NCBI GenBank assembly: GCA_025937085.1
Contig: JAICSC010000004.1
Coordinates: 1 to 36,331, forward strand
Reading direction: 5' to 3'
DNA length: 36,331 nucleotides
DNA from: Nocardioides sp.
Lineage (GTDB): Bacteria > Actinomycetota > Actinomycetes > Propionibacteriales > Nocardioidaceae
Shown here in pieces: positions 15,425 through 23,934 of the stretch. Each line of letters starts with the position of its first letter. Position 1 is the first letter of the stretch. The notes beneath the pieces were generated by a model, which ran no database searches, was not told where the DNA came from, and saw nothing but the letters and a program-made list of their open reading frames with translations. The translations under genes were made by a program, and so were the position numbers.

Positions 15425-15460
15425 CGAGCCCCTCGCTGACCCCATGCTGCGAGGGGCTCG
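15425..15460. terminator. Strong GC-rich hairpin
   Basis: CGAGCCCCTCGC (15425-15436) pairs perfectly with GCGAGGGGCTCG (15449-15460) around a 12-nt loop. There is no T-tract. It lies between divergent starts, about 100 bp upstream of the aldehyde dehydrogenase, so ordinary gene-end termination is not expected. It could be a 5' leader structure, or the terminator of a short unseen transcript. Confidence 0.55.
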
Positions 15461-15601
15461 CCCCGTTGTGGGCCAGTGATCCAGGGTTCGTGGAGCGCTC
15501 GGCGATGTCGTCGGCCGCCCCGATGCGCCGTACCCCTTGAACTCCTCGCAGGACAGGAGTTGGTTGGACCCCAACGGTTCGACTGGCGGTCAGTGTCATC
15601 C

Positions 15602-15646
15602 GTCTGGGTCATCAGTCTGGGTCATCAGTCTGGGTCATCAGTCTGG
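15602..15646. repeat. 13-bp tandem repeat, 3.5 copies
   Basis: GTCTGGGTCATCA is repeated exactly at 15602-15614, 15615-15627 and 15628-15640. A partial copy GTCTGG follows, and a degenerate piece precedes it (about 15589-15600). The array ends 32 bp before the EF-G2 start codon, so it lies in the promoter or 5' leader. Confidence 0.9.
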
Positions 15647-15678
15647 TCCGCCGGCCGGCACAGACCTGGAGGCTGAGC

Positions 15679-17784
15679 ATGGCGGACAAGGCGGGCGGGC
15701 GTAGACCAGCGGGCCAAGATCTCGGGGCGAGCAGCCCGGACCGGATCCGCAACGTGGTGCTGGTCGGACCGGGTGGGTCGGGGAAGACGACCCTCGTCGA
15801 GACGCTGCTCGCCTCCGCCGGAGCCATCCCGCGCGCCGGGACCGTCCAGGAAGGCTCCACCGTCTGCGACTTCGAGGACTCCGAGAAGTCCCACGAGCGC
15901 TCCATCTCACTGGCCATCGCGCCGGTCGTCCATCGCGAGACCAAGATCAACTTCGTCGACACGCCCGGGTACGCCGACTTCGTCGGGGAGGTGCGCGCCG
16001 GGCTCCGCGCGGCCGACTGCGCCCTGTTCGTGATCGCCGCCAGTGAGGCCGTCGACGACGCCACCACGGCCCTGTGGCGCGAGTGTGCCGAGGTCGGGAT
16101 GCCGCGAGCGGTGGTGATCACCAAGCTCGACCAGGCCCGGGCCGACTACGACGGCGTACTCGCCGCGACGCAGGCGGCGTTCGGCGACAAGGTGCTGCCG
16201 CTGTACGTGCCCGTGCGCGACGGGGACGGCGAGGTGACCCGGCTGGTCGACCTGATGACCGACGACGGCGAGCACGGCGACCTCCGCGGCGCGCTGATCG
16301 AGGGGATCATCGAGGAGTCCGAGGACGAGACGCTGATGGACCGCTACCTCGGCGGCGAGGAGATCTCGCACGAGTCCCTCACCGAGGACCTGGAGAAGGC
16401 CGTGGCCCGGGCGAGCTTCCACCCCGTCGTACCAGTCTGCTCGTTGAGCGGGGTCGGCTGCTCGGAGCTGCTCGACCTCGCCGTCGACGGCTTCCCGTCA
16501 CCGCTGGAGCATCCCTCGCCCGACGTGTTCACCCCCGCCGGCAAGAGCGCCGAGACCATCGAGGGCGACCCCAAGGGCGTGCTGGTAGCGGAGGTCGTGA
16601 AGACCGCGAGCGACCCGTACGTCGGACGGGTCAGCCTGGTCCGGGTCTTCTCCGGCACACTCACCGCCGACGACCCCGTCCACGTGTCCGGACACTTCAC
16701 GTCGTTCTTCTCCGACTCGGGCATGAACGGCCACGAGGACCACGACGAGGACGAGAAGGTCGGCTCACTGTCCTACCCGTTCGGCGGCCAGCACGTGCCC
16801 GCCACCGCGGTCGTCGCCGGCGACCTGTGCGCGATCGGCAAGCTCACCCGCGCCGAGACGGGCGACACCCTGTCGACGATCGACGAGCCGCGGGTGCTCA
16901 AGCCGTGGTCGATGCCCGAGCCGCTGCTGCCGGTGGCGATCGCCGCGAAGAGCAAGGCCGATGAGGACAAGCTCTCGCAGGCGCTGGGTCGTCTCGCGGC
17001 CGAGGATCCGAGCCTGCGGGTCGAGAACAACCCCGAGACCCACCAGCTCGTGCTGTGGTGCATGGGCGAGGCGCACGCCGACGTCCTGATCGCTCGCCTG
17101 GCCGAGCGGTACGCCGTACACGTCGAGACCGAGCCGTTCCTGGTGTCACTGCGCGAGACGTTCGGTGGTCCCGGCAAGGGCCTCGGCCGACACGTGAAGC
17201 AGTCCGGTGGACACGGGCAGTACGCCGTCTGCCACATCGAGGTCGAGCCGCTGCCGGAGGGCGGGGGCTTCGAGTTCGTCGACAAGGTGGTCGGCGGCGC
17301 CGTACCCCGGCAGTTCATCCCGTCGGTCGAGAAGGGGGTGCGAGCGCAGATGGAGAGGGGCGTGCGCGCCGGGTACCCGATGGTCGACCTCCGGGTGACC
17401 CTGACCGACGGCAAGGCGCACAGCGTGGACTCCTCGGACATGGCCTTCCAGATGGCCGGCGGGCTGGCCCTGCGTGAGGCAGCGGCTACCACGACGGTGA
17501 CGATGCTCGAGCCGTACGACGTCGTGGCGGTGGTCGTGCCGGACGAGCACGTCGGTGCGGCGATGAGCGACCTGTCCTCCCGACGTGCGCGCCTGCTCGG
17601 CACCGACAAGGTCGGCGAGGACCGGACCGTGGTCAATGCCGAGGTGCCGCAGACCGAGCTGATCCGGTACGCCGTCGACCTCCGCTCCTCCACCCACGGC
17701 GCCGGCTCGTTCACCCGCTCCTTCGGTCACTACGAGCCGATGCCCGAGGACGTCGCCCGTAACGTCGCCGCCCGCGAGCGCTAG
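15679..17784 (+). CDS. Elongation factor G-like protein (EF-G2 type)
   Basis: Translational GTPase-like protein, 701 aa, with the five-domain layout of EF-G but diverged GTPase motifs. G1 is GPGGSGKTT (30-38) where canonical EF-G has GHVDAGKTT. The switch I region reads HERSISLAI in place of ERGITI. G3 is DTPGY (94-98) and G4 is TKLD (148-151) instead of NKMD. Domain IV/V features (VSLRETFGGPGKGLGRHVKQSGGHGQYA and the C-terminal SRRARLLG) are clear. An acidic His/Asp-rich insert (GHEDHDEDE, about 352-360) interrupts the beta-barrel domain. It matches the mycobacterial FusA2/EF-G2 branch (Rv0120c), for which GTP binding without ribosome-stimulated hydrolysis has been described. ATG 15679 has a GGAGG ribosome site 7 nt upstream. 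It is not next to rpsL-rpsG-tuf, consistent with a paralogue rather than the housekeeping fusA. Confidence 0.93.
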   Translation: MADKAGGRRPAGQDLGASSPDRIRNVVLVGPGGSGKTTLVETLLASAGAIPRAGTVQEGSTVCDFEDSEKSHERSISLAIAPVVHRETKINFVDTPGYADFVGEVRAGLRAADCALFVIAASEAVDDATTALWRECAEVGMPRAVVITKLDQARADYDGVLAATQAAFGDKVLPLYVPVRDGDGEVTRLVDLMTDDGEHGDLRGALIEGIIEESEDETLMDRYLGGEEISHESLTEDLEKAVARASFHPVVPVCSLSGVGCSELLDLAVDGFPSPLEHPSPDVFTPAGKSAETIEGDPKGVLVAEVVKTASDPYVGRVSLVRVFSGTLTADDPVHVSGHFTSFFSDSGMNGHEDHDEDEKVGSLSYPFGGQHVPATAVVAGDLCAIGKLTRAETGDTLSTIDEPRVLKPWSMPEPLLPVAIAAKSKADEDKLSQALGRLAAEDPSLRVENNPETHQLVLWCMGEAHADVLIARLAERYAVHVETEPFLVSLRETFGGPGKGLGRHVKQSGGHGQYAVCHIEVEPLPEGGGFEFVDKVVGGAVPRQFIPSVEKGVRAQMERGVRAGYPMVDLRVTLTDGKAHSVDSSDMAFQMAGGLALREAAATTTVTMLEPYDVVAVVVPDEHVGAAMSDLSSRRARLLGTDKVGEDRTVVNAEVPQTELIRYAVDLRSSTHGAGSFTRSFGHYEPMPEDVARNVAARER

Positions 17785-17830
17785 GGGCGAGGCGCGACCG
17801 TTGCCGCCGCGACCGCCGGTCGACCGGCGA

Positions 17831-17874
17831 TCCCGTCGCTTGGTAGGCGTTGCAACCCCTACGAACCGACGGGA
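17831..17874. terminator. 44-bp imperfect palindrome between convergent genes
   Basis: The two 22-bp halves (17831-17852 and 17853-17874) are complementary except at three positions. The outer arms are TCCCGTCG and CGACGGGA; the middle is GTTGCAAC. As RNA it folds into a long hairpin from either strand, so it could terminate both the EF-G2 gene (stop 17784) and the penicillin-binding protein gene (stop 17928). The near-complete symmetry through the loop is more like a REP-type element than a simple terminator. Confidence 0.6.
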
Positions 17875-17927
17875 CTCCGGGCGCGGTGGGGTTGGTGGGA
17901 CAGAAGAGCACAGAGGAGCTCAGCCCA

Positions 17928-19814
17928 TCACCGTTCACCTGCGCCGCGGAGGAACTGCTCGAGGAGCGGGCCGGCGACTCCGGCGCCGGTGTGGCCGACG
18001 TCGACGAACGCGCAGACCGCGAGATCGCCCTGCCCGGCGATCATCCAGGCGTGGGTCAGTCGCTTGCCGTCGCGGTCGAACTCCGCGGTGCCGGTCTTGG
18101 CGATCACCGGCGGCCCGGGGACATCGCGCAGCCCGAGCCCCGTGCCGCGGAGCACGACGCCCCGCAGCATCTGCTTCAACGTCGCGTCCTGCGACGCCGT
18201 CAGGGGGGTCGGGTGGGTCTCGGCCGGGTGCACCGACGTCACCAGCTGCGGCACGACCGTGTGACCCGCCACGACCGATGCCATCACCGTCGCCATCGTC
18301 ATCGGCGAGGCGAGGATCTCGCCCTGTCCGATCATGTCGGCTGCCTTGGTGGTCTCGGACGTCGGCGGCACGACGTTCCCGAAGTACGCCGGGAAGCCCA
18401 GGTCGTGGTCGACGCCCATGCCCAGCGAGGCGGCGGCATCGACCAGGTCGGTCGAGCCGAGCTTCGTGCGCTCGTTGATGTAGGCCGTGTTGCACGAGTT
18501 GGCGAGCGCGGTCGCGAGCGTGATGCGGCCGTTGGCGCCCGGTGGGTACTCGCTGTCGTTGGTGAACACCTTGCCGTCGACGTCCACGCTGGTCGGGCAG
18601 TCCACGGGTGACGACGGCGGGACGCCCTTCCTCAGCAGCGCAAGCGTGCCGACGGTCTTGAACGTCGAGCCCGGCGCGAACCGGCCGTACGTCGCATCGT
18701 TGTAGCCGTTGTTGCCGGGTCCGTTGGCCGCAGCCACGATCGCCCCGGTGGACGGCCGGATCGCGACGATGGCGCTCGCCGGGCCGACGTCGCCGAGGAT
18801 GCGCTCGGCGAGCAGCTGCAGCCGCGGCTGAAGCGTGAGGTGCAACGGTCGGCCCGGCGTGGCCGCGCGCTTGAAGACCGTCCGTCGCTTCCCGTCGGCG
18901 CTCTCCGCCTCGACGACGACTCCCGGCTTCCCGCGCAGCTGCTCGTCGTACCTCGCCTCGAGGCCGGACAGACCGGCCTCGTCACCCGGGGTGTATACGC
19001 CCGGGTTGTCCTTGATGATCTCGGCGGTCACGGGGCCGACGGTGCCGAGGATCGGTGCCGCGAACTCCTTGGTGATCCCGAGCGGGACGCGGTCGGCGAT
19101 CGCGTCCACGCCCTTGATGTGGGGGTACTGCGACGTCACCGACGCGGGAACCTCGTCCTTGCGGAACGCGATCGCCTGCACGAACGCCTTGGGCCCGGCC
19201 GCCTTGACCTGTTTGACGTACGGCGCGATGCCGATGCCGACCAGCTGCGCCAGCCGCCGGGCCGCCTCCGGTGCCTGGGAGGCGGGGATCTTGACCCGGT
19301 CGACCCCGAAACGCACCACGGGGCGGTCGGTGACCAGGCCCTCGCCTCCCGGACCGACGAGGTCGCCGCGTTTCGCGCCGACCGTGGTGGCGTGCAGGAC
19401 GTCGTCCGCCTTCAGGGCAGGCGCGACCACCGCGTTCGACCACTCGACCCGCCAGGTCGACCCGGACGCCCGCAGCGGGGCCTCGCTCGAGTACGTCCAC
19501 CCACCGCCGATCGGCCATGCCCATCTCAACGTCGCGCTCGCTGTCCCGTCGCCGGACTCCGACACCGAGCTCACACTCACCTTCGGCTCGACGTCCCCCA
19601 GCCCCGCCACCGTCTTGGCGAAGTCGCGCTGGACCTGACCCGCGGAGGCGTCGACGAACGTGATCTTCGCGAGGTCTCCGGACGACAGTCCGGCCGCGAG
19701 CGCCTCGGCTGTCGGGTCCGGCGACGGCCCGCCGTCCCCGCCCCCGCACCCGCCCAGCGCCAACGCCAACGCCAACATCGGCGGCACGGCGAGCGGCAGC
19801 CGGCGGATCCCCAT
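17928..19814 (-). CDS. Penicillin-binding lipoprotein, transpeptidase with NTF2-like N-domain
   Basis: Class B-type penicillin-binding protein, 628 aa, that cross-links peptidoglycan outside the membrane. Lipoprotein signal peptide ends at the lipobox ALGGC (Cys23). An NTF2-like MecA_N domain (about 32-145) and a PBP dimerisation domain (about 150-315) follow. The transpeptidase domain has SxxK STFK (Ser383, Lys386), SxN SCN (440-442) and KTG (573-575). Layout resembles the M. tuberculosis lipoprotein Rv2864c. ATG 19814 is preferred because AGGA lies 8 nt upstream; ATG 19823 is also possible. The open frame continues upstream through the next gene but is not meaningful there. Convergent with EF-G2 across the 44-bp palindrome. 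Confidence 0.93.
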   Translation of the reverse strand: MGIRRLPLAVPPMLALALALGGCGGGDGGPSPDPTAEALAAGLSSGDLAKITFVDASAGQVQRDFAKTVAGLGDVEPKVSVSSVSESGDGTASATLRWAWPIGGGWTYSSEAPLRASGSTWRVEWSNAVVAPALKADDVLHATTVGAKRGDLVGPGGEGLVTDRPVVRFGVDRVKIPASQAPEAARRLAQLVGIGIAPYVKQVKAAGPKAFVQAIAFRKDEVPASVTSQYPHIKGVDAIADRVPLGITKEFAAPILGTVGPVTAEIIKDNPGVYTPGDEAGLSGLEARYDEQLRGKPGVVVEAESADGKRRTVFKRAATPGRPLHLTLQPRLQLLAERILGDVGPASAIVAIRPSTGAIVAAANGPGNNGYNDATYGRFAPGSTFKTVGTLALLRKGVPPSSPVDCPTSVDVDGKVFTNDSEYPPGANGRITLATALANSCNTAYINERTKLGSTDLVDAAASLGMGVDHDLGFPAYFGNVVPPTSETTKAADMIGQGEILASPMTMATVMASVVAGHTVVPQLVTSVHPAETHPTPLTASQDATLKQMLRGVVLRGTGLGLRDVPGPPVIAKTGTAEFDRDGKRLTHAWMIAGQGDLAVCAFVDVGHTGAGVAGPLLEQFLRGAGER

Positions 19815-19857
19815 GCCGGCCATCCTGTCAGGGGGGCGATCAGCCTCGATCCACGGC

Positions 19858-20529
19858 TCAACCCGGATCCACCGAGGCCTCGACGCGGACGCAGCACCGA
19901 TCAGGAGCGGGGTCCAGCCGCGCGCACGTGTGGTCGCACCCGAGCCCGTCGAGCACACCCTCGACGTAGTCGCGGTTGATCCCGCAGACCAGCGCGGTGT
20001 GCTCACGGGCCAGCGCGTCGAACGGGCAGTTGCGCAGCACGAGTGCGTCATCGGTCCTCGACGGCTCGTAGCCGCGCTCCGCCAGGACACCCGCGGACCG
20101 CTCCAGCTCACCGCCCTTCCCGGCGTACGCCGTGCCGTCGCGCCGCCCGGCCGCCCCGGCCTCCTCGGCCAGCGTCTCCACGAGCGGCGCGCCGCCGAGG
20201 GACCGCTCGACCGCGGCGGCGAACACCCGGCCGACCAGGTCGTACCCGCGCTGCGGCAGCGAGACCGCGACCGCGGCGTCGGAGCGGCGATAGACCTTCG
20301 CAGGCCGGCCGGCACCCGGGCCGCTGCGCCCGCTGAGCCGGCGGTGGTCGACGGAGAGCAGCCCTTCCTCGACCAGCTTGTCGAGGTGGAAGCGGGCGGT
20401 GTGCACCGGGACGCCGACCTCCCGCGCGGCCTCCTCACGTCCGACCCCGTCGTCGCGGCCGGCCACCAAGGCGTAGAGCCGGCGGCGCAGCGGGTCGGAC
20501 AACGCGCCGATCGCCGAGAAGTCGTCCAC
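19858..20529 (-). CDS. ArsR/SufR-like regulator with cysteine-rich C-terminus (COG2345 type)
   Basis: Predicted winged-helix regulator, about 223 aa. The N-terminal HTH includes LSDPLRRRLYALVAG and VGVPVHTARFHLDKLVEEGLL. The C-terminal part carries NCPFDALAREHTALVCG, then Cys residues at about 168, 182, 198, 202, 212 and 213. The spacing C-x13-C-x15-C-x13-C resembles the four-cysteine Fe-S site of cyanobacterial SufR, so redox or iron sensing is plausible but unproven. Start GTG 20529 is preferred because GGAAGG lies 8 nt upstream; GTG 20538 is the alternative but would sit directly on that purine run. It diverges from folE, and an 8-bp inverted repeat in the shared gap is a candidate operator. 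Confidence 0.82.
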   Translation of the reverse strand: MDDFSAIGALSDPLRRRLYALVAGRDDGVGREEAAREVGVPVHTARFHLDKLVEEGLLSVDHRRLSGRSGPGAGRPAKVYRRSDAAVAVSLPQRGYDLVGRVFAAAVERSLGGAPLVETLAEEAGAAGRRDGTAYAGKGGELERSAGVLAERGYEPSRTDDALVLRNCPFDALAREHTALVCGINRDYVEGVLDGLGCDHTCARLDPAPDRCCVRVEASVDPG

Positions 20530-20560
20530 CGTCGCCACCTTCCGCTTGACGCACCCACGT

Positions 20561-20588
20561 TCTAACAGACATATTAGTCACTGTTAGA
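20561..20588. promoter_or_regulatory. Inverted repeat operator between regulator and folE
   Basis: TCTAACAG (20561-20568) and CTGTTAGA (20581-20588) form perfect 8-bp arms around an A/T-rich 12-bp spacer. It is the only A/T-rich stretch in the 83-bp divergent gap. A dimeric winged-helix regulator such as the adjacent gene product would bind this kind of site, controlling itself and the folE-reductase pair. Confidence 0.65.
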
Positions 20589-20612
20589 GAATCACGTCCA
20601 GAAGGAGACCTC

Positions 20613-21245
20613 ATGGTCGAGGCGGTCGCAGAAGCTCGGTGGCGCCCCCGGATCACCCACCCCGGCGTGCCGGTCGACCTGGCGGCGGCCGAGAAGGCGG
20701 CCACCGAGATGCTGGCGGCACTCGGGCTGCCCATCGACTCCGAGGACATGTTCGAGACGCCCCGCCGACTCGTGCACGCGTACGCCGAGATGCTGACCCC
20801 TCCTGAGTTCGACTCGACGACGTTCACGAACTCCGCGGGGTACGACGAGCTGGTCCTGGTCTCCGACATCCCGGTCCACTCGCTGTGCGAGCACCATCTG
20901 CTCCCCTTCACCGGCGTCGCCCACGTCGGGTACCTGCCGGGGGACCGGATCCTCGGGCTGTCGAAGTTCGCGCGTACCGTGGACTTCTTCGCGCGTCGTG
21001 CGCAGACCCAGGAGCGCCTCACGATGGAGATCGCCGAGCACCTCACCGAACGCCTGGAACCCAAAGGCGTCGGTGTCGTGATCGAGGCGGAGCACACGTG
21101 CATGAGCATGCGTGGCGCCCGCGCCGACGGCGCACGCACGGTCACCGCCGCCCTCCACGGCCGGCTGCGCGACGACCCGAAGACCCGAGCCGAGTTCCTC
21201 TCCCTCACCCGTGACCCAGCCATCAGAAGTGGAGGTGCGCGATGA
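20613..21245 (+). CDS. folE: GTP cyclohydrolase I (FolE)
   Basis: Zinc enzyme, 210 aa, that converts GTP to 7,8-dihydroneopterin triphosphate, the first step of folate and pterin synthesis. Zinc ligands are visible as Cys92 in SLCEHHLLPF with His95 nearby, and Cys163 in EAEHTCMSMRGA. Other family blocks are VHSLCEHHLLPFTGVAHVGY, LGLSKFARTVDFFARRAQTQERLT and MSMRGARADGARTVT. GAAGGAGA (about 20601-20606) gives a strong ribosome site before ATG 20613. It is not next to other folate genes (folP, folB, folK, ftsH) but is translationally coupled to a ferredoxin reductase-like gene. It may be a second, regulated copy; the window cannot show whether another folE exists. Confidence 0.93.
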   Translation: MVEAVAEARWRPRITHPGVPVDLAAAEKAATEMLAALGLPIDSEDMFETPRRLVHAYAEMLTPPEFDSTTFTNSAGYDELVLVSDIPVHSLCEHHLLPFTGVAHVGYLPGDRILGLSKFARTVDFFARRAQTQERLTMEIAEHLTERLEPKGVGVVIEAEHTCMSMRGARADGARTVTAALHGRLRDDPKTRAEFLSLTRDPAIRSGGAR

Positions 21246-22459
21246 GCGCTCCCATCGTCCTGGTCGGTGGCGGTCTCGCCACCGGCACCGCCGTCCGCGA
21301 GCTCCGTAGCCAGGGGTACGACGGCGAGCTCGTCGTGATCGCCGGCGAGCCGCACGCGCCGTACGAGCGTCCGCCGCTGTCCAAGGGCTACCTCCTCGGG
21401 AACGACCCCGCCGAGAAGGCACTGGTCAACGAGGAGGGGTGGTACGCCGCCCACGACGTCGACCTGCGCACCGGCGTCCGGGTCGACTCGGTGGATCCGG
21501 ACGCCCGGACCCTGAGCGCGGGTGGGGAGGAGCTGGCATGGTCGGGCCTGCTCCTGGCGACCGGCGCTGGCCCGCGCCGGCTCGCACTGGCCGATGACTC
21601 CGGTGCGCCGGTCCACTACCTGCGCACCCTCGAGGACTCGACCACGTTGAAGGAGCAGCTCGTCCCTGGCGCCCGGATCGCGATCATCGGGGGCGGCTGG
21701 ATCGGTCTCGAGGTCGCCAGCGCCGCACGTCAGGCCGGAGCCGAGGTCGTCGTGCTGGAGGCACTGGAACAGCCGCTGCTGAACGTTTTGGGCCCTGAGG
21801 TGGGTGCGCTGTTCGCCCAGCTCCACCGGGAGAAGGGCGTCGACGTGCGCACCGGCGTACGGGTCGAGGAGATCACCGGGTCATCGGGGTCATCCGGCAC
21901 CGGCTCGGAGGGTCCGACGATCAGGACGGCCGGCGGAGACACGTTCACCTTCGACCGCCTGGTGGTCGGCGTCGGCGTGGCACCGATCGCCGACCTGGCC
22001 GTCGATGCGGGGATCGCCGTGGACAACGGGATCCTGGTCGATGCCGGCCTGCGCACGTCGGCCCCCGGCGTGTTCGCCGCGGGCGACGTCGCCAACGTCG
22101 ACCACCCGGTCCTCGGCCATCGGCTCCGCGTCGAGCACTGGGACACCGCGATCAAGCACGGCACGGTCGCCGCGACCAACCTGGCCGGCGGCAGTGCGGT
22201 GGCCGACCACCTGCCCTACTTCTTCACCGACCAGTACGCCCTCGGACTCGAGTACGTCGGCCACCCCGGCCCGGACGGCTTCGACCGCGTCGTCATCACC
22301 GGTGACACCGAGGGGCCGGTCGAGGGACGCGTGTTCCGGGTCTGGTGGAAGCGCGGCGACCGTGTGGTCGCGGGCATGCACGTCAACGACTGGGATGCGA
22401 TCGGCCGGGTCCGCGAGCTGGTCGGCACCGAGGCCGACGACGCGGCGCTGGGCAGCTGA
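21242..22459 (+). CDS. FAD-dependent NAD(P)H:ferredoxin/rubredoxin reductase-like protein
   Basis: Predicted flavoprotein reductase, 405 aa, that moves electrons from NAD(P)H to a small iron-sulfur or similar carrier. The N-terminal FAD motif is IVLVGGGLATGTAVRELR and is followed by PYERPPLSKGYL, typical of ferredoxin reductases of oxygenase systems. The second Rossmann motif IAIIGGGWIGLEVASAARQ binds NAD(P)H. The FAD-contact block GVFAAGDVANV and the C-terminal WDTAIKHGTVAA are present. The ATG overlaps the folE stop as ATGA. No ferredoxin or P450 gene lies nearby, so the partner is encoded elsewhere. The stop directly abuts the stop of the convergent trpB2. Confidence 0.92.
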   Translation: MSAPIVLVGGGLATGTAVRELRSQGYDGELVVIAGEPHAPYERPPLSKGYLLGNDPAEKALVNEEGWYAAHDVDLRTGVRVDSVDPDARTLSAGGEELAWSGLLLATGAGPRRLALADDSGAPVHYLRTLEDSTTLKEQLVPGARIAIIGGGWIGLEVASAARQAGAEVVVLEALEQPLLNVLGPEVGALFAQLHREKGVDVRTGVRVEEITGSSGSSGTGSEGPTIRTAGGDTFTFDRLVVGVGVAPIADLAVDAGIAVDNGILVDAGLRTSAPGVFAAGDVANVDHPVLGHRLRVEHWDTAIKHGTVAATNLAGGSAVADHLPYFFTDQYALGLEYVGHPGPDGFDRVVITGDTEGPVEGRVFRVWWKRGDRVVAGMHVNDWDAIGRVRELVGTEADDAALGS

Positions 22460-23851
22460 TCAGGAGCTGATGCTCGGCAGCTTCTCCAGAGCGCTGGCGA
22501 CGGCCTGCTGCAGCTCGGCGTCGTCCCAGCTGTGGTCGACGAGGTCTCCCCGCAGGTAGGCGTCGTACGCCGCGAGGTCGAGGTGGCCGTGCCCGCAAAG
22601 CGCAGTCAGGATCACCTTCTCCTCGCCCGACTCCTTGCACGCCAGCGCCTCCTCGACCGCGGCCGCGAGCGCATGCGTCGGCTCGGGCGCCGCCACGATC
22701 CCCTCGGTCCTGGCGAAGAGGACTCCCGCCGCGAAGCACTCCGACTGCTTCTTGGCGACGGCCTCGAGCTCACCGGTCGCGTACAGGTGCGAGATCAACG
22801 GACTCATGCCGTGGTAGCGCAGGCCGCCGGCGTGGATCGGGTCGGGCACGAAGTCGTGGCCGAGCGTGTGCATCTTCATCAGCGGCGTCATGCCGAGGGT
22901 GTCGCCGAAGTCGTAGGCATAGGTGCCCTGGGTCAGCGACGGGCACGACGCGGGCTCCACGGCCCGGATCGTCGGTGACATCGTGCCGGCCCACTTCTCG
23001 CGGAGGAACGGGAACGCGAGGCCGCCGAAGTTCGAGCCACCACCGGTGCAGCCCACGAGCAGGTCGGGCTTCTCGCCGACCGACGCCATCTGCAGCAGCG
23101 CCTCCTCACCGATCACGGTCTGGTGGAGCAGCACGTGGTTGAGCACGCTGCCGAGGGCGTAGTTGGTGGTGGGGTCCTGTGCGGCGACCTCGACCGCCTC
23201 GCTGATCGCGATGCCGAGGCTCCCGGTGGAGTCCGGGTCCTGCGCCAGGATCGTGCGGCCGGCGTTGGTGAGGTCGCTCGGGCTCGGGTGCACGGTGCCG
23301 CCGAAGGTCTCGATCATCGTGCGGCGGTAGGGCTTCTGGTCGTACGACGCCCGCACCTGCCACACCTCGCACTCCAGGTCGTACTGCGAGCACGCGAAGG
23401 CCAACGCGGTGCCCCACTGCCCAGCGCCGGTCTCGGTGGTGAGCTTCTTGATGCCGGCCTTGGCGTTGTAGAACGCCTGCGGCACCGCGGTGTTCGGCTT
23501 GTGCGAGCCGGCCGGGCTGACGCCTTCGTACTTGTAGTAGATCCGAGCCGGCGTCCCCAGTGCCTTCTCGAGCCGGTGTGCCCGGAAGAGCGGGGACGGG
23601 CGCCAGAGCGCGTAGACGTCGAGCACCTCGCCGGGGATCTCGACGTACTGGTCGCCGGAGACCTCTTGGAGGATCAGGTCCATCGGGAAGAGCGGCGTGA
23701 GGTCGTCCGGCCCGACCGGCTGGCCGGTGCCCGGGTGCAGGACCGGCGGTGGTGGCGTCGGCAGGTCGTGGAGGACGTTGTACCAGCGTGTCGGCTGGTC
23801 GCTCTCCGGGAGCAGGATCTTGTGCTGGGACGACGGTTTCGACGGGGGCAT
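22460..23851 (-). CDS. Tryptophan synthase beta-like protein, TrpB2 type
   Basis: PLP enzyme, 463 aa, longer than classical TrpB (about 400 aa). The PLP lysine lies in AGSHKPNTA (Lys118), the TrpB2 form rather than the HKxN of TrpB1. Other blocks are [13 protein letters not shown], and the phosphate-binding [16 protein letters not shown]. TrpB2 proteins join indole and serine into tryptophan without a TrpA partner, or use other acceptors. No trpA, trpC or other trp gene is present, consistent with a stand-alone indole-salvage role. ATG 23851 gives the conserved N-terminal [17 protein letters not shown] segment. Confidence 0.92.
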   Translation of the reverse strand: MPPSKPSSQHKILLPESDQPTRWYNVLHDLPTPPPPVLHPGTGQPVGPDDLTPLFPMDLILQEVSGDQYVEIPGEVLDVYALWRPSPLFRAHRLEKALGTPARIYYKYEGVSPAGSHKPNTAVPQAFYNAKAGIKKLTTETGAGQWGTALAFACSQYDLECEVWQVRASYDQKPYRRTMIETFGGTVHPSPSDLTNAGRTILAQDPDSTGSLGIAISEAVEVAAQDPTTNYALGSVLNHVLLHQTVIGEEALLQMASVGEKPDLLVGCTGGGSNFGGLAFPFLREKWAGTMSPTIRAVEPASCPSLTQGTYAYDFGDTLGMTPLMKMHTLGHDFVPDPIHAGGLRYHGMSPLISHLYATGELEAVAKKQSECFAAGVLFARTEGIVAAPEPTHALAAAVEEALACKESGEEKVILTALCGHGHLDLAAYDAYLRGDLVDHSWDDAELQQAVASALEKLPSISS

Positions 23852-23934
23852 GACTCAGCGTGGCACGCCGGCAGCTGGTCGGCCAGCCGTGATCCACGCC
23901 ACAGGGGCCGGGGAATACCTCGGCGTGGGGGACG

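Larger units (their letters stand above)
15323..15678. other. Gene-free stretch with hairpin and tandem repeat
   Basis: This 356-bp region between the divergent aldehyde dehydrogenase and EF-G2 genes has no open frame with convincing protein character. It holds a strong 12-bp stem hairpin (15425-15460), a small inverted repeat AACTCCT/AGGAGTT (15540-15561), and a 13-bp tandem repeat ending 32 bp before the EF-G2 start. A GGAGG ribosome site (15667-15671) precedes ATG 15679. Promoters for both genes must be here but no strong -35/-10 pair stands out. Confidence 0.6.

Noticed and set aside
15540-15580. Possible tRNA-like folds around the inverted repeats and GGTTCGA before EF-G2
   Set aside because: There is no acceptor stem, anticodon arm or full T-loop arrangement; only short local inverted repeats.
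15330-15599. Minus-strand 89-codon open frame in the aldehyde dehydrogenase-EF-G2 gap
   Set aside because: It spans the hairpin, has no ribosome site, and its composition does not resemble a real protein.
19815-20558. Upstream extension of the penicillin-binding protein frame
   Set aside because: The lipoprotein signal peptide starts at 19814, and the region encodes the SufR-like regulator in another frame with a clear HTH and cysteine motif.
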